The notes under the pieces: model-generated
Seen by the model: the letters and a program-made list of their open reading frames with translations, nothing else
Database searches by the model: none
What the model was told of the DNA's origin: nothing
Assembly: GCA_021821465.1 (NCBI GenBank)
Contig: JAKACM010000046.1
Coordinates: forward strand, 1 to 33,742
Length of the DNA: 33,742 nt
From: Bacillota bacterium
Lineage (GTDB): Bacteria > Bacillota > Sulfobacillia > Sulfobacillales > Sulfobacillaceae
Reading direction: 5' to 3'
Part shown: positions 1 through 8,252 of the stretch, in pieces
Position numbering within the stretch: position 1 is the stretch's first letter
Layout of the letters: the number at the start of each line of letters is the position of its first letter
Position numbers and translations under genes: made by a program

Positions 1-128
1 CGCCATAAAGGCCAGAATATCCTGCTAAGAATAGAAATATTTTACTAACCTTACACTTAACACCCTCGGGAAGCCTTTTGGGGTCTGACTTTCCGCTATC
101 GAATTTTTATAACGGCGAAACTCCAGTA
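1..128. repeat. Left copy of a 128-bp inverted repeat bounding the window
   Basis: Bases 1-128 match the reverse complement of 33615-33742 with a single difference, at base 29 (G here, T in the other copy). The two copies stop matching closely after CTCCAGTA, with only scattered identity for about ten more bases. Either these are matching ends of two insertion-sequence copies in opposite orientation whose bodies lie outside the window, or they are the terminal inverted repeats of one large element. No transposase can be read from so short a stretch. Confidence 0.9.
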
Positions 129-467
129 ATAGAGTCGACAATTGTATGGACTGTCTCTTTTGTACAGCGAATTTTTTGCTGCGGTTTAGATCATCCGGGT
201 GATGTCGGTTATTTTTGGGCCCAGCTGATCGGTCGACATCTGAAGTTTTGGTAATTTGTCAAACTGTGATAGGTCCACATATGATGCTATCCCAGCTTAA
301 TTAAGAAATGCTCATGCCAACTGAAAATGCCACCGTTAAGAAATATTTAATGCTTGAGACTAGATTTAAGAGACATTCCTCACTATGACATGCGAAAATA
401 TTGCGGTGAGAAACTTAGAGTAAATTGATCCGGTCATGCGAATCTCAGAATAAGAGGTAGACACTCG
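129..467. other. Non-coding stretch before the first gene
   Basis: No convincing gene is seen. One forward frame stays open from about base 9 across the repeat boundary to a TAA at about 255, but it has no ATG and no ribosome site. A dyad, GATGTCG at 201-207 with CGACATC at 234-240, lies in this stretch. The ribosome site AAGAGG at 452-457 belongs to the next gene. Confidence 0.5.
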
Positions 468-1895
468 ATGTTGGAAAAAGAGAAATCGAAAACAAGAAAT
501 AGCCTTCTACCAAGCCAGAATATTTTCCCGATAATCCTTGCGATAGCTTTCACGGTGAGTATCATCATATTGGATTTGTGGCGACTGGAAAGTTGGCGGG
601 CTACCGGCATGGATATGGCCTGGTACAGCCAAGCGTTATGGTTGATAGGGCAAGGGCACTGGAAGGCCTACGATACAATGGTCGGATATCCCGCTCTGGC
701 CGATTCCGCAAGCTACATTCTTTACCCTGTTGGTCTTCTTTATCGGTTTATTGGACAACCCGGCATTCTGGTCCTGCAAGGCCTTGCTGTAAGTTCCGGG
801 TTTGTCGGCCTGTGGTACTATTTCAACAAATATCAAATGAATATACGAGATCGGATTGGCTGGATACTCTTGTTTGCCGTCTATCCAGCGGTAATTGGGT
901 CGGCAATTTTTGACTGGCATCCCGACGTGATGATGATTCCGGCGTTTTTCTTGTCTATCTGGGCGTTCGAAGAACGGCGGGTAGGATTATTTGTCTTAGG
1001 GCTGGTTGTGGCATCGGCCACAAAGGATGTCGGCGCTGCGGTCACGGCCGTGTTCGGTGTTGGTTTGCTCTTTCAGAGGCAATGGAAGTACGCCGGATAT
1101 GCGCTTCTCATTGGTGCCGGCACCGTTCTCTTGGATTTTTTAGTGGTTCTGCCTTGGATTGATCCCCATGGAGTGGTGGTATGGCAAGCTACTTATGGAT
1201 GGTTGGGATCCTCTCCGATGAAGGCGGTTCTTAATGTGTCCTTCCATCCCGATATACTATTGAAGGCTTGGACTCGCCCCGACGTTCTTATCTCCTGGAT
1301 GATTTCTCTTGTTGGTTTCGGAATCGTTCTGCCCATCGTCGGAGGGTTTCGCACCCCCTATGGCCTTCCTATCTTGGCGGTGTTTGCATTCAATGGCCTA
1401 TCCGGATTCGGCCCTCAGATTTATCCTTGGCATCAGTATTGGCTTCCTGCGGTACCTTTTCTGTTTGCGGCTTCACTTACTGTCTGGACGTCCATTTCCC
1501 TGCGTTCAAAATGGTTAATGCCGATTGTTATGACCGCATTATTGCTAGGAATTTTCTCAATGGCCAAGGGCCAACTTGTGTCTTTCCACCAGCCCTATGT
1601 GGGAACTCTCAATCGTATCTCGCGAAAAATCCCCGACAATGCTCCGGTTATCGGCATGAATGAGGACTTAGCATTATTGGCTAACAGATCTTACGTAAGC
1701 CTCATTTCAGCGAGGGATTTGCTTACAAGTCCCTTAGGAACCTACGCATTCATGGATATGAATGATATGTCTAATGAATTGACGTCTCCGGCGAACCTTC
1801 ACAGTTGGTTGCACATTCTTGACACCAATAGACAGTGGTCGTTGGTGGCACACCAGCATAATATTTGGTTGTTTAGGAAAGTGAAGGGGCGCTAA
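468..1895 (+). CDS. DUF2079 polytopic membrane protein
   Basis: A 475-residue integral membrane protein with many hydrophobic helices across its length, recognised as DUF2079, a family of GT-C-like membrane proteins whose reaction is not established. The first loop after the N-terminal helix carries D49-x5-Q55 (GMDMAWYSQALW), which lines up with the same D-x5-Q in the two paralogues at 23349 and 25461. An FDWHPD motif around residue 150 matches the FDFHxH motif of those paralogues. The C-terminal segment after IPDNAPVIG, about residues 385-475, is the usual soluble end of the family. It lacks the extra beta-rich domain of the paralogues, hence the shorter length. AAGAGG sits about 10 bases before the ATG. 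The likely role is transfer or handling of lipid-linked sugars at the membrane; this is inference. Confidence 0.8.
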   Translation: MLEKEKSKTRNSLLPSQNIFPIILAIAFTVSIIILDLWRLESWRATGMDMAWYSQALWLIGQGHWKAYDTMVGYPALADSASYILYPVGLLYRFIGQPGILVLQGLAVSSGFVGLWYYFNKYQMNIRDRIGWILLFAVYPAVIGSAIFDWHPDVMMIPAFFLSIWAFEERRVGLFVLGLVVASATKDVGAAVTAVFGVGLLFQRQWKYAGYALLIGAGTVLLDFLVVLPWIDPHGVVVWQATYGWLGSSPMKAVLNVSFHPDILLKAWTRPDVLISWMISLVGFGIVLPIVGGFRTPYGLPILAVFAFNGLSGFGPQIYPWHQYWLPAVPFLFAASLTVWTSISLRSKWLMPIVMTALLLGIFSMAKGQLVSFHQPYVGTLNRISRKIPDNAPVIGMNEDLALLANRSYVSLISARDLLTSPLGTYAFMDMNDMSNELTSPANLHSWLHILDTNRQWSLVAHQHNIWLFRKVKGR

Positions 1896-2158
1896 AATAT
1901 TTCTTCGCGAGTTCAAGGTAGCTTGTGATTGGCGTCGTCTTGGCAGTCTCGCCCAGCCCTTGACACTCTTGAAGGGGCAGATGTACGTGAACGCTTCCTT
2001 ATGGCCCTTAGAGCATCAAAACCCATATCGGTGGATTTTTTGAGTTTTCTATCGCCAGCAAGAGCCCGTAGTGAGCACAGTGTTGACACTTGAAATCTAT
2101 ATGCTTAAGCCGACAAAACCTGCGTTCGATAACGCATGTTCCAACTTTTAACTTCTTC

Positions 2159-2527
2159 CTACCCTTTGGTTATGACAAGAATTCCACTGAAGATCAGAGC
2201 AAATCCCACTAGCATCGGCCAGGACAGACGCTCATGAAGGAACAGAGCAGCGCCCAAGGCTACAAAAACAAAATTGAGACTGACCAAGGGATAAGCGACT
2301 ACTAAGGGAAGTTTGGCTAACACATTGAGCCAAATGAGGGCACTTAACCCGTAGGCCAAAAAGGCGATGTAAAACAAGGGCCGACTCAAGAGGGATATGC
2401 TGAATGACTGATGCTTCACTAACAATTTGAGCAAAATTTGTGCCATACTGCTGAGAATAATGGATGCAAGAGCCAAGAGATACGGAACCCAGACATCTTT
2501 GGAATGTAAATCCTTGGGGACATTCAT
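2159..2527 (-). CDS. Small four-helix EamA/SMR-type transporter (ArnE-like)
   Basis: A 122-residue protein with four hydrophobic segments (roughly residues 13-38, 50-72, 75-97 and 103-121) and a conserved glutamate after the third (FLHERLSW), the pattern of half-size EamA or small multidrug resistance transporters. Relatives such as ArnE/ArnF flip undecaprenyl-linked sugars, while others export small cations. Because a glycosyltransferase and a DUF2079 protein lie next to it, sugar-lipid flipping is the more likely role, but the sequence alone does not decide. On the minus strand GGAG stands 7 bases before the ATG, so this start is good. It is transcribed away from the following glycosyltransferase gene. 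Confidence 0.75.
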   Translation of the reverse strand: MNVPKDLHSKDVWVPYLLALASIILSSMAQILLKLLVKHQSFSISLLSRPLFYIAFLAYGLSALIWLNVLAKLPLVVAYPLVSLNFVFVALGAALFLHERLSWPMLVGFALIFSGILVITKG

Positions 2528-2913
2528 AAACTTTCTCCGCTCACTTCGAGCCTCCCCGGCACGTTTGTGCCGTGAATCGTATTCAAGAGCTAATCTTCAT
2601 CATTTTAGCCTAGAACAGAGTTTGCTACTCAACTTTCGTGCCGATTGAAGGCAGTTTTTCCGTTTATTTCTGTGATGTTGTCCATTTAAGGAACCCAAGG
2701 TCATCAACTTTGAGAAGTGAGTATGGCCTGTTCTTGAAGAATACACCAACATCTGGTGGGCTAATTGCCAAGTTCGACTTGCCAAGCATCATGAAGAGGC
2801 CATAAGCACGAGAATTTGTTTGAGGCTGTTGCAGGAGTGACACCCGGTATTGTCGAATACACCCAAAAGATCGGACACTTGTCATGGGGTGGCGTCAACG
2901 AGGAGGGGAAGCC
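2528..2913. other. Intergenic region between divergent genes
   Basis: This stretch separates the minus-strand transporter from the plus-strand glycosyltransferase and should hold both promoters. Short open frames on the minus strand (2664-2885) have no ribosome site and no family resemblance. AGGAGGGG at 2901-2908 is the ribosome site of the next gene. No other convincing structure is seen. Confidence 0.4.
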
Positions 2914-3717
2914 GTGTTGAATGGAAAACGGGTAGCGGTTGTTTTGCCGGCATATAATGCACAAAAAACCTTGCGACAGACAGTGGTAGAAATCGACAGG
3001 ACCATTGTTGATGATATTCTTTTAGTGGATGACGGCAGTACCGACGAAACCGTAACGGAAGCGGATCATTTAGGGCTATTAGTGATTCGCCACGAAACCA
3101 ATTTGGGATACGGCGCTAATCAAAAAACTTGCTACGAGGCCGCCTTAAAGCGCGGGGCAGATATCGTGATCATGCTTCACCCCGACTATCAATATACTCC
3201 AAGGTTGCTTAGCGCCATGGCGAGCATGATTGCTTATGGCACATATGATGCCGTTATGGCGTCACGTATTTTGGGTAAGAGTCCCTTAAAAGAGGGGATG
3301 CCGTTGTACAAATACGTGTTTAACCGTATTCTTACCTTAATCGAAAATTTGATGTTTGGGTTGAAATTATCCGAATATCATTCGGGTTATCGAGGGTTTA
3401 CACGTTCGGTGCTTGAGTCTATTCCCTTTCGTTTTAATTCCGATGATTTTGTCTTTGACAATCAAATGATTGCGCAAATATTGATTTCGGGGTTTCAACT
3501 CGCCGAAATTTCTTGCCCGACGCGTTATGATCCCCAGTCCTCCTCCATCAGTTTTCGACGAAGTGTCATGTATGGTTTGGGTGTATTGAGAACGGCGATG
3601 GAATTTCGAATGGCACGCTGGAATCTTTATGTGCCGTCCTATTTAAATTTGACCATTCACGAGTCCCTCTCTCCATCGCCGGTACCCACGAACGTCACCC
3701 ATATGAAATCACACTAG
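2914..3717 (+). CDS. Family 2 glycosyltransferase (dolichol-phosphate-mannose-synthase-like)
   Basis: A cytosolic GT-A fold glycosyltransferase of about 267 residues. From the GTG start it shows the opening strand VAVVLPAYN (7-15), VDDGST (38-43) for nucleotide binding, and HPDYQY (89-94) in place of the metal-binding DxD, as is common in this DPM-like subgroup. There is no membrane helix. An ATG at 2884 is in frame but has no ribosome site. AGGAGGGG at 2901-2908 lies 5 bases before the GTG at 2914 and 8 before a TTG at 2917, so translation most likely begins at one of these. Such enzymes usually transfer a sugar from a nucleotide donor to a polyprenyl phosphate or a growing glycan; donor and acceptor cannot be read here. 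The EAL gene downstream converges on it. Confidence 0.85.
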   Translation: MLNGKRVAVVLPAYNAQKTLRQTVVEIDRTIVDDILLVDDGSTDETVTEADHLGLLVIRHETNLGYGANQKTCYEAALKRGADIVIMLHPDYQYTPRLLSAMASMIAYGTYDAVMASRILGKSPLKEGMPLYKYVFNRILTLIENLMFGLKLSEYHSGYRGFTRSVLESIPFRFNSDDFVFDNQMIAQILISGFQLAEISCPTRYDPQSSSISFRRSVMYGLGVLRTAMEFRMARWNLYVPSYLNLTIHESLSPSPVPTNVTHMKSH

Positions 3718-3855
3718 GATTATTCTCTTCCGGTTAATTCATACGATAGTCACTCGGTCGGTGGAATCCCCCTGACCCTATAGGTTAAAATTCCGGATAT
3801 ATGCCCAAAAGTGCTGACGCAAAAATCGTCTTTTGAGGATCCATGAGAAAGGCAG

Positions 3856-5082
3856 CTACTTTTTGGGGTTGATCGGGAACCAAACTCTCGTGGGTACAGA
3901 CGCATCCGAGTAAGTTGCGGAGGGGCTTGTCACTTCCCAAAAGTATTCAATGGCTCCGATTATCTTATGTGTCATGGGATTCCACAGTGGGGTTGCTAAG
4001 ACTTCCACCATTAGCCAGGACCCATCAGCCTTGCAGAGGCTAAGATATTGTTTATGGCCCCGATTCTTGATCGGTGTCGACACCAATGGACAAGCGGGCA
4101 CACTGATAGGGCGTCCGTGAAGATCATAATGTTGAACAAGCTGTTTCCAACACTGGCGCTGTTCCATTTGTTCCTGTGTCCATCCGGTTAGCGCGCAGGC
4201 GGCTTGATTCCAAGCCAGAATGTGCCGAGTGTGAGTGACGGCGTAAGCGGGAAACGGGGTTGCTAAGACGACTTCGGCCGTTTTTCGGAAGATGTTGTAA
4301 TCAGAGGGAGAAAATTGATCTGGTTCGGAATAGGAGGATGATTTCCATGACTTGAGTGACTTCGCGGATGGGATCATGGCAATATGGGGCATGGGGGAAG
4401 TCACCGGTTCTTTTGCGGGTTGTCCAAAAAAGAATCCTTGGGCCAGAGGGATTCCCATCTGCTGCAGCATTCGTAGTTCATTCACAGTCTCTACACCTTC
4501 GGCGACTAACGCGACGCCTTGATCGTGAGCCAATTCCGCAAAATGCGTGATCATGGACTGGCGCATGTTGTCATGGTCGATACCTGCGATTAACAGTCGA
4601 TCGATTTTGGCGATATGGGGCTTTACGGTCAGCAACAAGCCCAATCCCGCATACCCGACTCCATAATCATCCAACACGAGGTGGTAACCCTCTTCTCTCC
4701 ACTGTTGGATGCATTCCAAATGTTCGGGATTTTCAAGGATATTATGAGATTCGGATATTTCTAGAGCGATGCATGACGGATCCAACGCAATGCCTCCGGG
4801 ATTAATCGGTAAATGGGTATAACCCCCATGAATGTTCAGAAACAGCATCTGCTTATCCTTTAAGTGTCTGTGGCCCCAAGAAAGTCCTAAGCTCCGGCAC
4901 TTCTCTTCTAATTCCGCTTCCAATCCTCTTTTTCGGGATTCCTCAAATAGCTGTGCCGGGGAGATCCAGGTTGACTTGGGATCTCCCCGGATGAGAGTTT
5001 CATAACCGATGATGCGACCTGTGAACAAGTCCACGATGGGTTGTGCGGCTACCCACAATCCGTCCAATAATTCGGTACTCAT
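3856..5082 (-). CDS. EAL-domain cyclic-di-GMP phosphodiesterase with C-terminal PAS domain
   Basis: A soluble 408-residue protein. Residues 1-225 form an EAL domain and about 266-385 a PAS domain; there is no membrane segment. The signature glutamate is present as ETL rather than EAL (E28). The other residues expected for metal binding and catalysis are in place: N83, E108, D138 and D139 (DDYGVGYA), K159 (KIDR), E195 (VAEGVET) and Q215 (QGFFFGQP). It is therefore probably an active phosphodiesterase that breaks down cyclic di-GMP. The PAS domain contains the common C-x-H-x-D-x-G-x-CPL pattern and presumably senses a ligand or redox state. Sensor after effector is the reverse of the usual order. 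GGGAGG lies 9 bases before the ATG. A dyad about 95 bases upstream may be an operator. Confidence 0.9.
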   Translation of the reverse strand: MSTELLDGLWVAAQPIVDLFTGRIIGYETLIRGDPKSTWISPAQLFEESRKRGLEAELEEKCRSLGLSWGHRHLKDKQMLFLNIHGGYTHLPINPGGIALDPSCIALEISESHNILENPEHLECIQQWREEGYHLVLDDYGVGYAGLGLLLTVKPHIAKIDRLLIAGIDHDNMRQSMITHFAELAHDQGVALVAEGVETVNELRMLQQMGIPLAQGFFFGQPAKEPVTSPMPHIAMIPSAKSLKSWKSSSYSEPDQFSPSDYNIFRKTAEVVLATPFPAYAVTHTRHILAWNQAACALTGWTQEQMEQRQCWKQLVQHYDLHGRPISVPACPLVSTPIKNRGHKQYLSLCKADGSWLMVEVLATPLWNPMTHKIIGAIEYFWEVTSPSATYSDASVPTRVWFPINPKK

Positions 5083-5756
5083 ATACTCTTGCCTCCCTAT
5101 AAGGGCCAGTTGCGTTTCATCTCTCTAGAGATGGTCTTGGTACGGCCCGGATTATGTCATCTGTAGAACGAATGATTTTCACCTTAAGGCGATGTGAAAA
5201 ACTCTATCACGCCGCTTGTGACCGAGTACATCATGCCGCTTTGGGTGAAGGGCTATAATCTCTAGGGAAACCCATGATCTTGCAGTCTGGCATAGTGATA
5301 TGAAAAGTTTGTTGTCGCAACCTGTCCTTATTCGCAATTTCTACCCGTTACACAAAAAATCCTGTTTTTTCTGTGAAGAATTTTACACGTCCTAAAAAGT
5401 GGTAGAGGATTTCTTTACTAAAGGGCGACTAAACTTTTATAGAAAACAAGCAGAAATTGATGTCAGTTGAGGTTCAGGGACTGATTTATGGGATCGGCCC
5501 ACCCGGAAAGTCATCTGGGCTTACTGCGCATCCTTCCAAAATCCAGGTCATTAGCTCTGTGAAGGATGATTGCGGCTTCGTTTGTTGCAAGGTTCCCCCG
5601 TAATGTCTGCTCCCAAGGGTCTCTCTTTGGGCGTAAACTATTGCGGCCCATGCCGTTTCGATCCGTCTGGGGAATTGTGCCGTGCATTGCAGCTTTATGC
5701 CACATTCCAGTCGCTGACCAACTCAGCATAAGGGACTCGACGTGCTCGTAAGTGGC
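5083..5756. other. Long gene-poor stretch upstream of the EAL gene
   Basis: No supported gene. It contains the TTTTCAC-N11-GTGAAAA dyad at 5176-5200, and an A/T-rich inverted repeat around 5352-5376 (CACAAAAAA, then TTTTTTCTGTG). The minus-strand frame at about 5490-5715 stays open and looks protein-like in places, but it has no start with a ribosome site and I recognise no family. It may be a remnant. Confidence 0.4.
5176..5200. promoter_or_regulatory. Perfect dyad TTTTCAC-N11-GTGAAAA upstream of the EAL gene
   Basis: Two perfect 7-base arms (5176-5182 and 5194-5200) are separated by 11 bases that themselves contain CCTTAAGG. The site lies about 95 bases upstream of the minus-strand EAL start, a sensible place for a dimeric regulator. 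There is no T-run, so a terminator is less likely. No cognate protein is known. Confidence 0.4.
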
Positions 5757-6377
5757 CTATTCTGCTAAAGCCTTATTGGTGTAGTTCTGCAGCATGTTCA
5801 TAGCCCACGCTTCATGCAAACCCCCCAGTCGAGTTGCAACAATCGTAAGAGGCGACAAGCTCCCCCCAACTCCATGGACGACTACGCTAGCCAGCAGACC
5901 GACGAAACCTCCCATGACGGCAACACCCGTGGTTTTACGAGGTACCATCCCAAGTCTATCATCGAGGTCCACACGGATGCGATGCGTGTACAGACCACTG
6001 ATGGCTAACAGACTCGCTCCAATGACCCCCGGAAACTGCGATGATGAATAGTATTGGCGCCATTTTGCCTCCACCAAGGGCGTGATGAAAAGGGCGTGGT
6101 ACCCAACGTAAAACCACGGGCGCCAACTAGTCGAATAATCGTATCGTGCCCTGACCATCTTTACTTCGTTGCGGAGACAACGTAAGGTCAAGTCGGATAC
6201 CAGATTGTCCTCGGACAGGCCCTGAGTCGCATCAATCGTCGTCAATAGATACTCTGCAGGAACCGCTAAATAATCGATCTCCGCAAAAACCCGGTGCAAC
6301 TGATCACCAACCTCCGGTGAGATGTGCGGTAGCGGTAGAATCGATTGTTGTGTCGGCGCGACATTTTTTGTGTCCAT
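5757..6377 (-). CDS. Membrane protein of unknown function
   Basis: About 206 residues. The N-terminal 75 are soluble and helical in character (an acidic stretch rich in Leu, Val and Glu). After that come a YDYSTSWRPWFYVGYHALF segment, a second hydrophobic segment (GVIGASLLAISGLY) and a third, glycine-rich one (GVAVMGGFVGLLASVVVHGVGG). I do not recognise the family; the shape is like that of a small holin-like or phage/plasmid-type membrane protein, but nothing specific supports that. An ATG at 6395 begins the longest frame but has no ribosome site. GGAGG lies 11 bases before the next in-frame ATG at 6377, which I prefer. The gene is isolated, with long non-coding stretches on both sides. Confidence 0.65.
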   Translation of the reverse strand: MDTKNVAPTQQSILPLPHISPEVGDQLHRVFAEIDYLAVPAEYLLTTIDATQGLSEDNLVSDLTLRCLRNEVKMVRARYDYSTSWRPWFYVGYHALFITPLVEAKWRQYYSSSQFPGVIGASLLAISGLYTHRIRVDLDDRLGMVPRKTTGVAVMGGFVGLLASVVVHGVGGSLSPLTIVATRLGGLHEAWAMNMLQNYTNKALAE

Positions 6378-6499
6378 TCCATTACTTGCCTCCATTCATT
6401 GAAAAACCTATCCCACTACCATGCACAACAACACGCCAATTGTCGACGAATTGGACAGCCTCCCGACACGTTGATGCCTGAATTTCCGTTTGCGTGGGT

Positions 6500-6580
6500 T
6501 ATAATAAACATGGTGGTGGTGGCTGGCGAAAGAGTCCATGGGGCTCTGCAGACGAACTGTCTGCTAGCTGGCCTTTTTTC
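6500..6580 (+). ncRNA. Possible small RNA: -10 box, two adjacent hairpins, T-run
   Basis: TATAAT at 6500-6505 is followed by AGAGTCC-ATG-GGGCTCT (6531-6547, seven pairs with one G-U), directly abutted by GCAGAC-GAACT-GTCTGC (6548-6564, six pairs), then nine bases and six Ts (6574-6579). The arrangement resembles a short structured transcript with a terminator, but the last hairpin is separated from the T-run and no good -35 element is found at normal spacing. It could equally be chance. Confidence 0.25.
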
Positions 6581-6593
6581 TTTAATAGAAGAC

Positions 6594-6782
6594 TTAGGCC
6601 AAGTCCGAGAGCATCGAATTCACTTGCAATCTCGTGCTCGATGAGTGCGTAGGATCGATCGTTATGACGTTCCCACTTGCATTGAATGGTCCATCCAAGT
6701 GGTGCAAGCCCACGTTGTGGATTAGGATTATTACCACGACAAGAAGAATGGGGAGAATGTCACGAATGACATTCTCATCCAC
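6594..6782 (-). CDS. Possible small single-helix membrane protein
   Basis: From a GTG at 6782 the frame encodes 62 residues with one strongly hydrophobic helix near the N-terminus (ILPILLVVVIILIHNVGL) and a polar tail ending SMLSDLA. A GGGAG lies only about three bases before this GTG, and an ATG further upstream at 6860 would overlap the preceding gene, so the start is doubtful. It would be co-transcribed with the 72-residue protein upstream of it. I do not recognise a family; it may not be expressed. Confidence 0.3.
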   Translation of the reverse strand: MDENVIRDILPILLVVVIILIHNVGLHHLDGPFNASGNVITIDPTHSSSTRLQVNSMLSDLA

Positions 6783-6801
6783 GCTCTCCCTCGTTTCAAT
6801 T

Positions 6802-7020
6802 CTATTCGTTCGCAGATTTCCTGGGTTGGCTATCGTCGGCATTTTTAGGGCGATAGACATTTAGGCCGATCTTTTCTTCGCGGTCAGGGCCTACTGATAC
6901 ATTGCCTTCGGTACTCGCGATGATGCGCGTCTTACCTGAACTCGAAGGCCCAAAATCTTGTGACAAGTCAATCCGAATTGTCAGCATGTGCCCATCAATG
7001 GTCCATTCCACATTTTTCAT
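6802..7020 (-). CDS. Small conserved protein with a GPSSSGKT segment
   Basis: A 72-residue soluble protein whose first 60 residues alternate like a small beta-sheet protein, with the segments LTIRIDL, GPSSSGKTRIIASTEGN (24-40) and IGLNVYRP. I recall small proteins of unknown function with this IDL...FGPSxSGKTxxxASTxGN pattern in various bacteria and archaea; the recollection is not checked. The GPSSSGKT string fits the Walker A pattern, but the protein is far too short for a P-loop NTPase, so nucleotide binding is not claimed. GGAGGG stands 8 bases before the ATG at 7020, which makes this start better than the upstream ATG at 7038. Confidence 0.7.
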   Translation of the reverse strand: MKNVEWTIDGHMLTIRIDLSQDFGPSSSGKTRIIASTEGNVSVGPDREEKIGLNVYRPKNADDSQPRKSANE

Positions 7021-7785
7021 CAAACGATCCCTCCACAAGATTGGACTTCGTCAAATATGTAGGCTAATTCTACCAAAGATTCGGATGGTATGGTTATACT
7101 ACCGTAAGATGTTCTCTGGAAGTGGGTTGCTAAATCAAAAGCGAGAATTTGGCTTTGGATCTGGCGGGGACTAATGGCCGTTCATTTTGTGTGATCTTAC
7201 GGATTGCCAACCTTGGGATCCGGAATGCCTGGTGGATTACCTAATTGGACGATTCGGATGGACTCGACCATTCTTCTTAATAGAACGGCGCGGGGTTACT
7301 GGGATGTGACTAACGCAGAGCACTTCATTAACTCGTCGGTTAGAATCTGAGAATAGAATTGACTCATTGTCACTCATGGCCAAGCATCCCCCATCTTTAA
7401 ATAAAAGACTATTGGCAGGCAAATTTTCGATGAGAGGAACATCCGCTAATCACGGATGCGTTCTTGCCGAGTATGGTGGTGTGTTTATGGGCCATTCTCC
7501 GTAGCGTCCTGTTGATGGTGCTAAGCGTAGTGCTGATATTTTTTTGGCAACGCTTTCTCACCTGCTTACCCACTATTTGTGGTTTGCAAAGTTTGAAATT
7601 TTGAGCGCTTGACCTGTTTCGGCTCAGCATATTGTGAGCATAGTGATGGGCATCCAAGTTTTGCGCAGTGACGCCGCTCTCATGCTCCTTGCCGTTGGGT
7701 ATGCCATTTCATTCTTTTACATCCAATGCTCGGCATGTAAACGGAGTTCCCAATCTGATTCTCGTTGGATATAAGAATACTGTGA
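7021..7785. other. Gene-poor, apparently decayed stretch
   Basis: No intact gene is supported. A forward frame at about 7470-7602 encodes a 43-residue stretch with one hydrophobic helix (ILRSVLLMVLSVVLIFFW). It could be the decayed N-terminal membrane anchor of the adaptor-protein remnant further right, but the frames between them are broken and there is no ribosome site. Minus-strand frames in 7237-7657 have no recognisable content. Confidence 0.35.
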
Positions 7786-8252
7786 AAACAGATTCAGTTG
7801 CAATTGAATCAAGACCAAGCAAAACTGAGTATTGATGAGGCGCAGTTAACACAAGCGAAAAGTGCCGCGGTAGATAGACAGCCACATTGGCAGTAACCAA
7901 AGATGTGGCCACAACGCAAGCTGCATATGAGGATTGGCAAGCGCTCGTGGCCCAAGCAAAAACCATCGCCAGCCCGGTTAGTGGCACGGTGATCACTATA
8001 CTGCCTTTGGGTTCGTCGGTGTCACCGGGAGAAACTGTGATGGTTCTCAGTGTCCCCAAGCGTCCAAGCTAAATTGGAAGGGATTTCCACCCTTGGCTAG
8101 CGGAACTTTCCTAGTAAACTTCTGCTAGCGCGAAAGAAGTTAAAGTTGGTGGTCCCATCGTCTCCAATGGCAAAAAACGTGGCGTGAGCAGTGTCATTCA
8201 ACCGACACCTGCAATAGCATGGGGAACAGTCGGCGCATTAGGACCGGTATAG
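7786..8252 (+). pseudogene. Remnant of a membrane-fusion (HlyD/efflux adaptor) protein gene
   Basis: In one frame 7786-7879 encodes a heptad-rich, Gln/Ala/Leu-rich coiled-coil piece (LNQDQAKLSIDEAQLTQAKS). The reading continues in another frame from about 7878 with the second half of a biotinyl-lipoyl-like domain, TIASPVSGTVITILPLGSSV then PGETVMVLSV, ending at a stop at 8070-8072. Coiled coil followed by this lipoyl half is the order in periplasmic or extracytoplasmic adaptor proteins of efflux and secretion systems. A further open piece at about 8118-8252 (KEVKVGGPIVSNGKK) may be its beta-barrel. At least one frameshift, missing 5' end and no ribosome site mark it as dead. It was probably once linked to a transporter gene that is no longer here. 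Confidence 0.55.

Noticed and set aside
6928..6951. Walker A-like GPSSSGKT as evidence for an NTPase
   Set aside because: The protein has only 72 residues and no Walker B or P-loop fold around the string; the match is likely coincidental.
7709..8059. Minus-strand 116-codon frame
   Set aside because: Antisense to the readable adaptor-protein remnant, whose coiled-coil and lipoyl motifs are on the plus strand.
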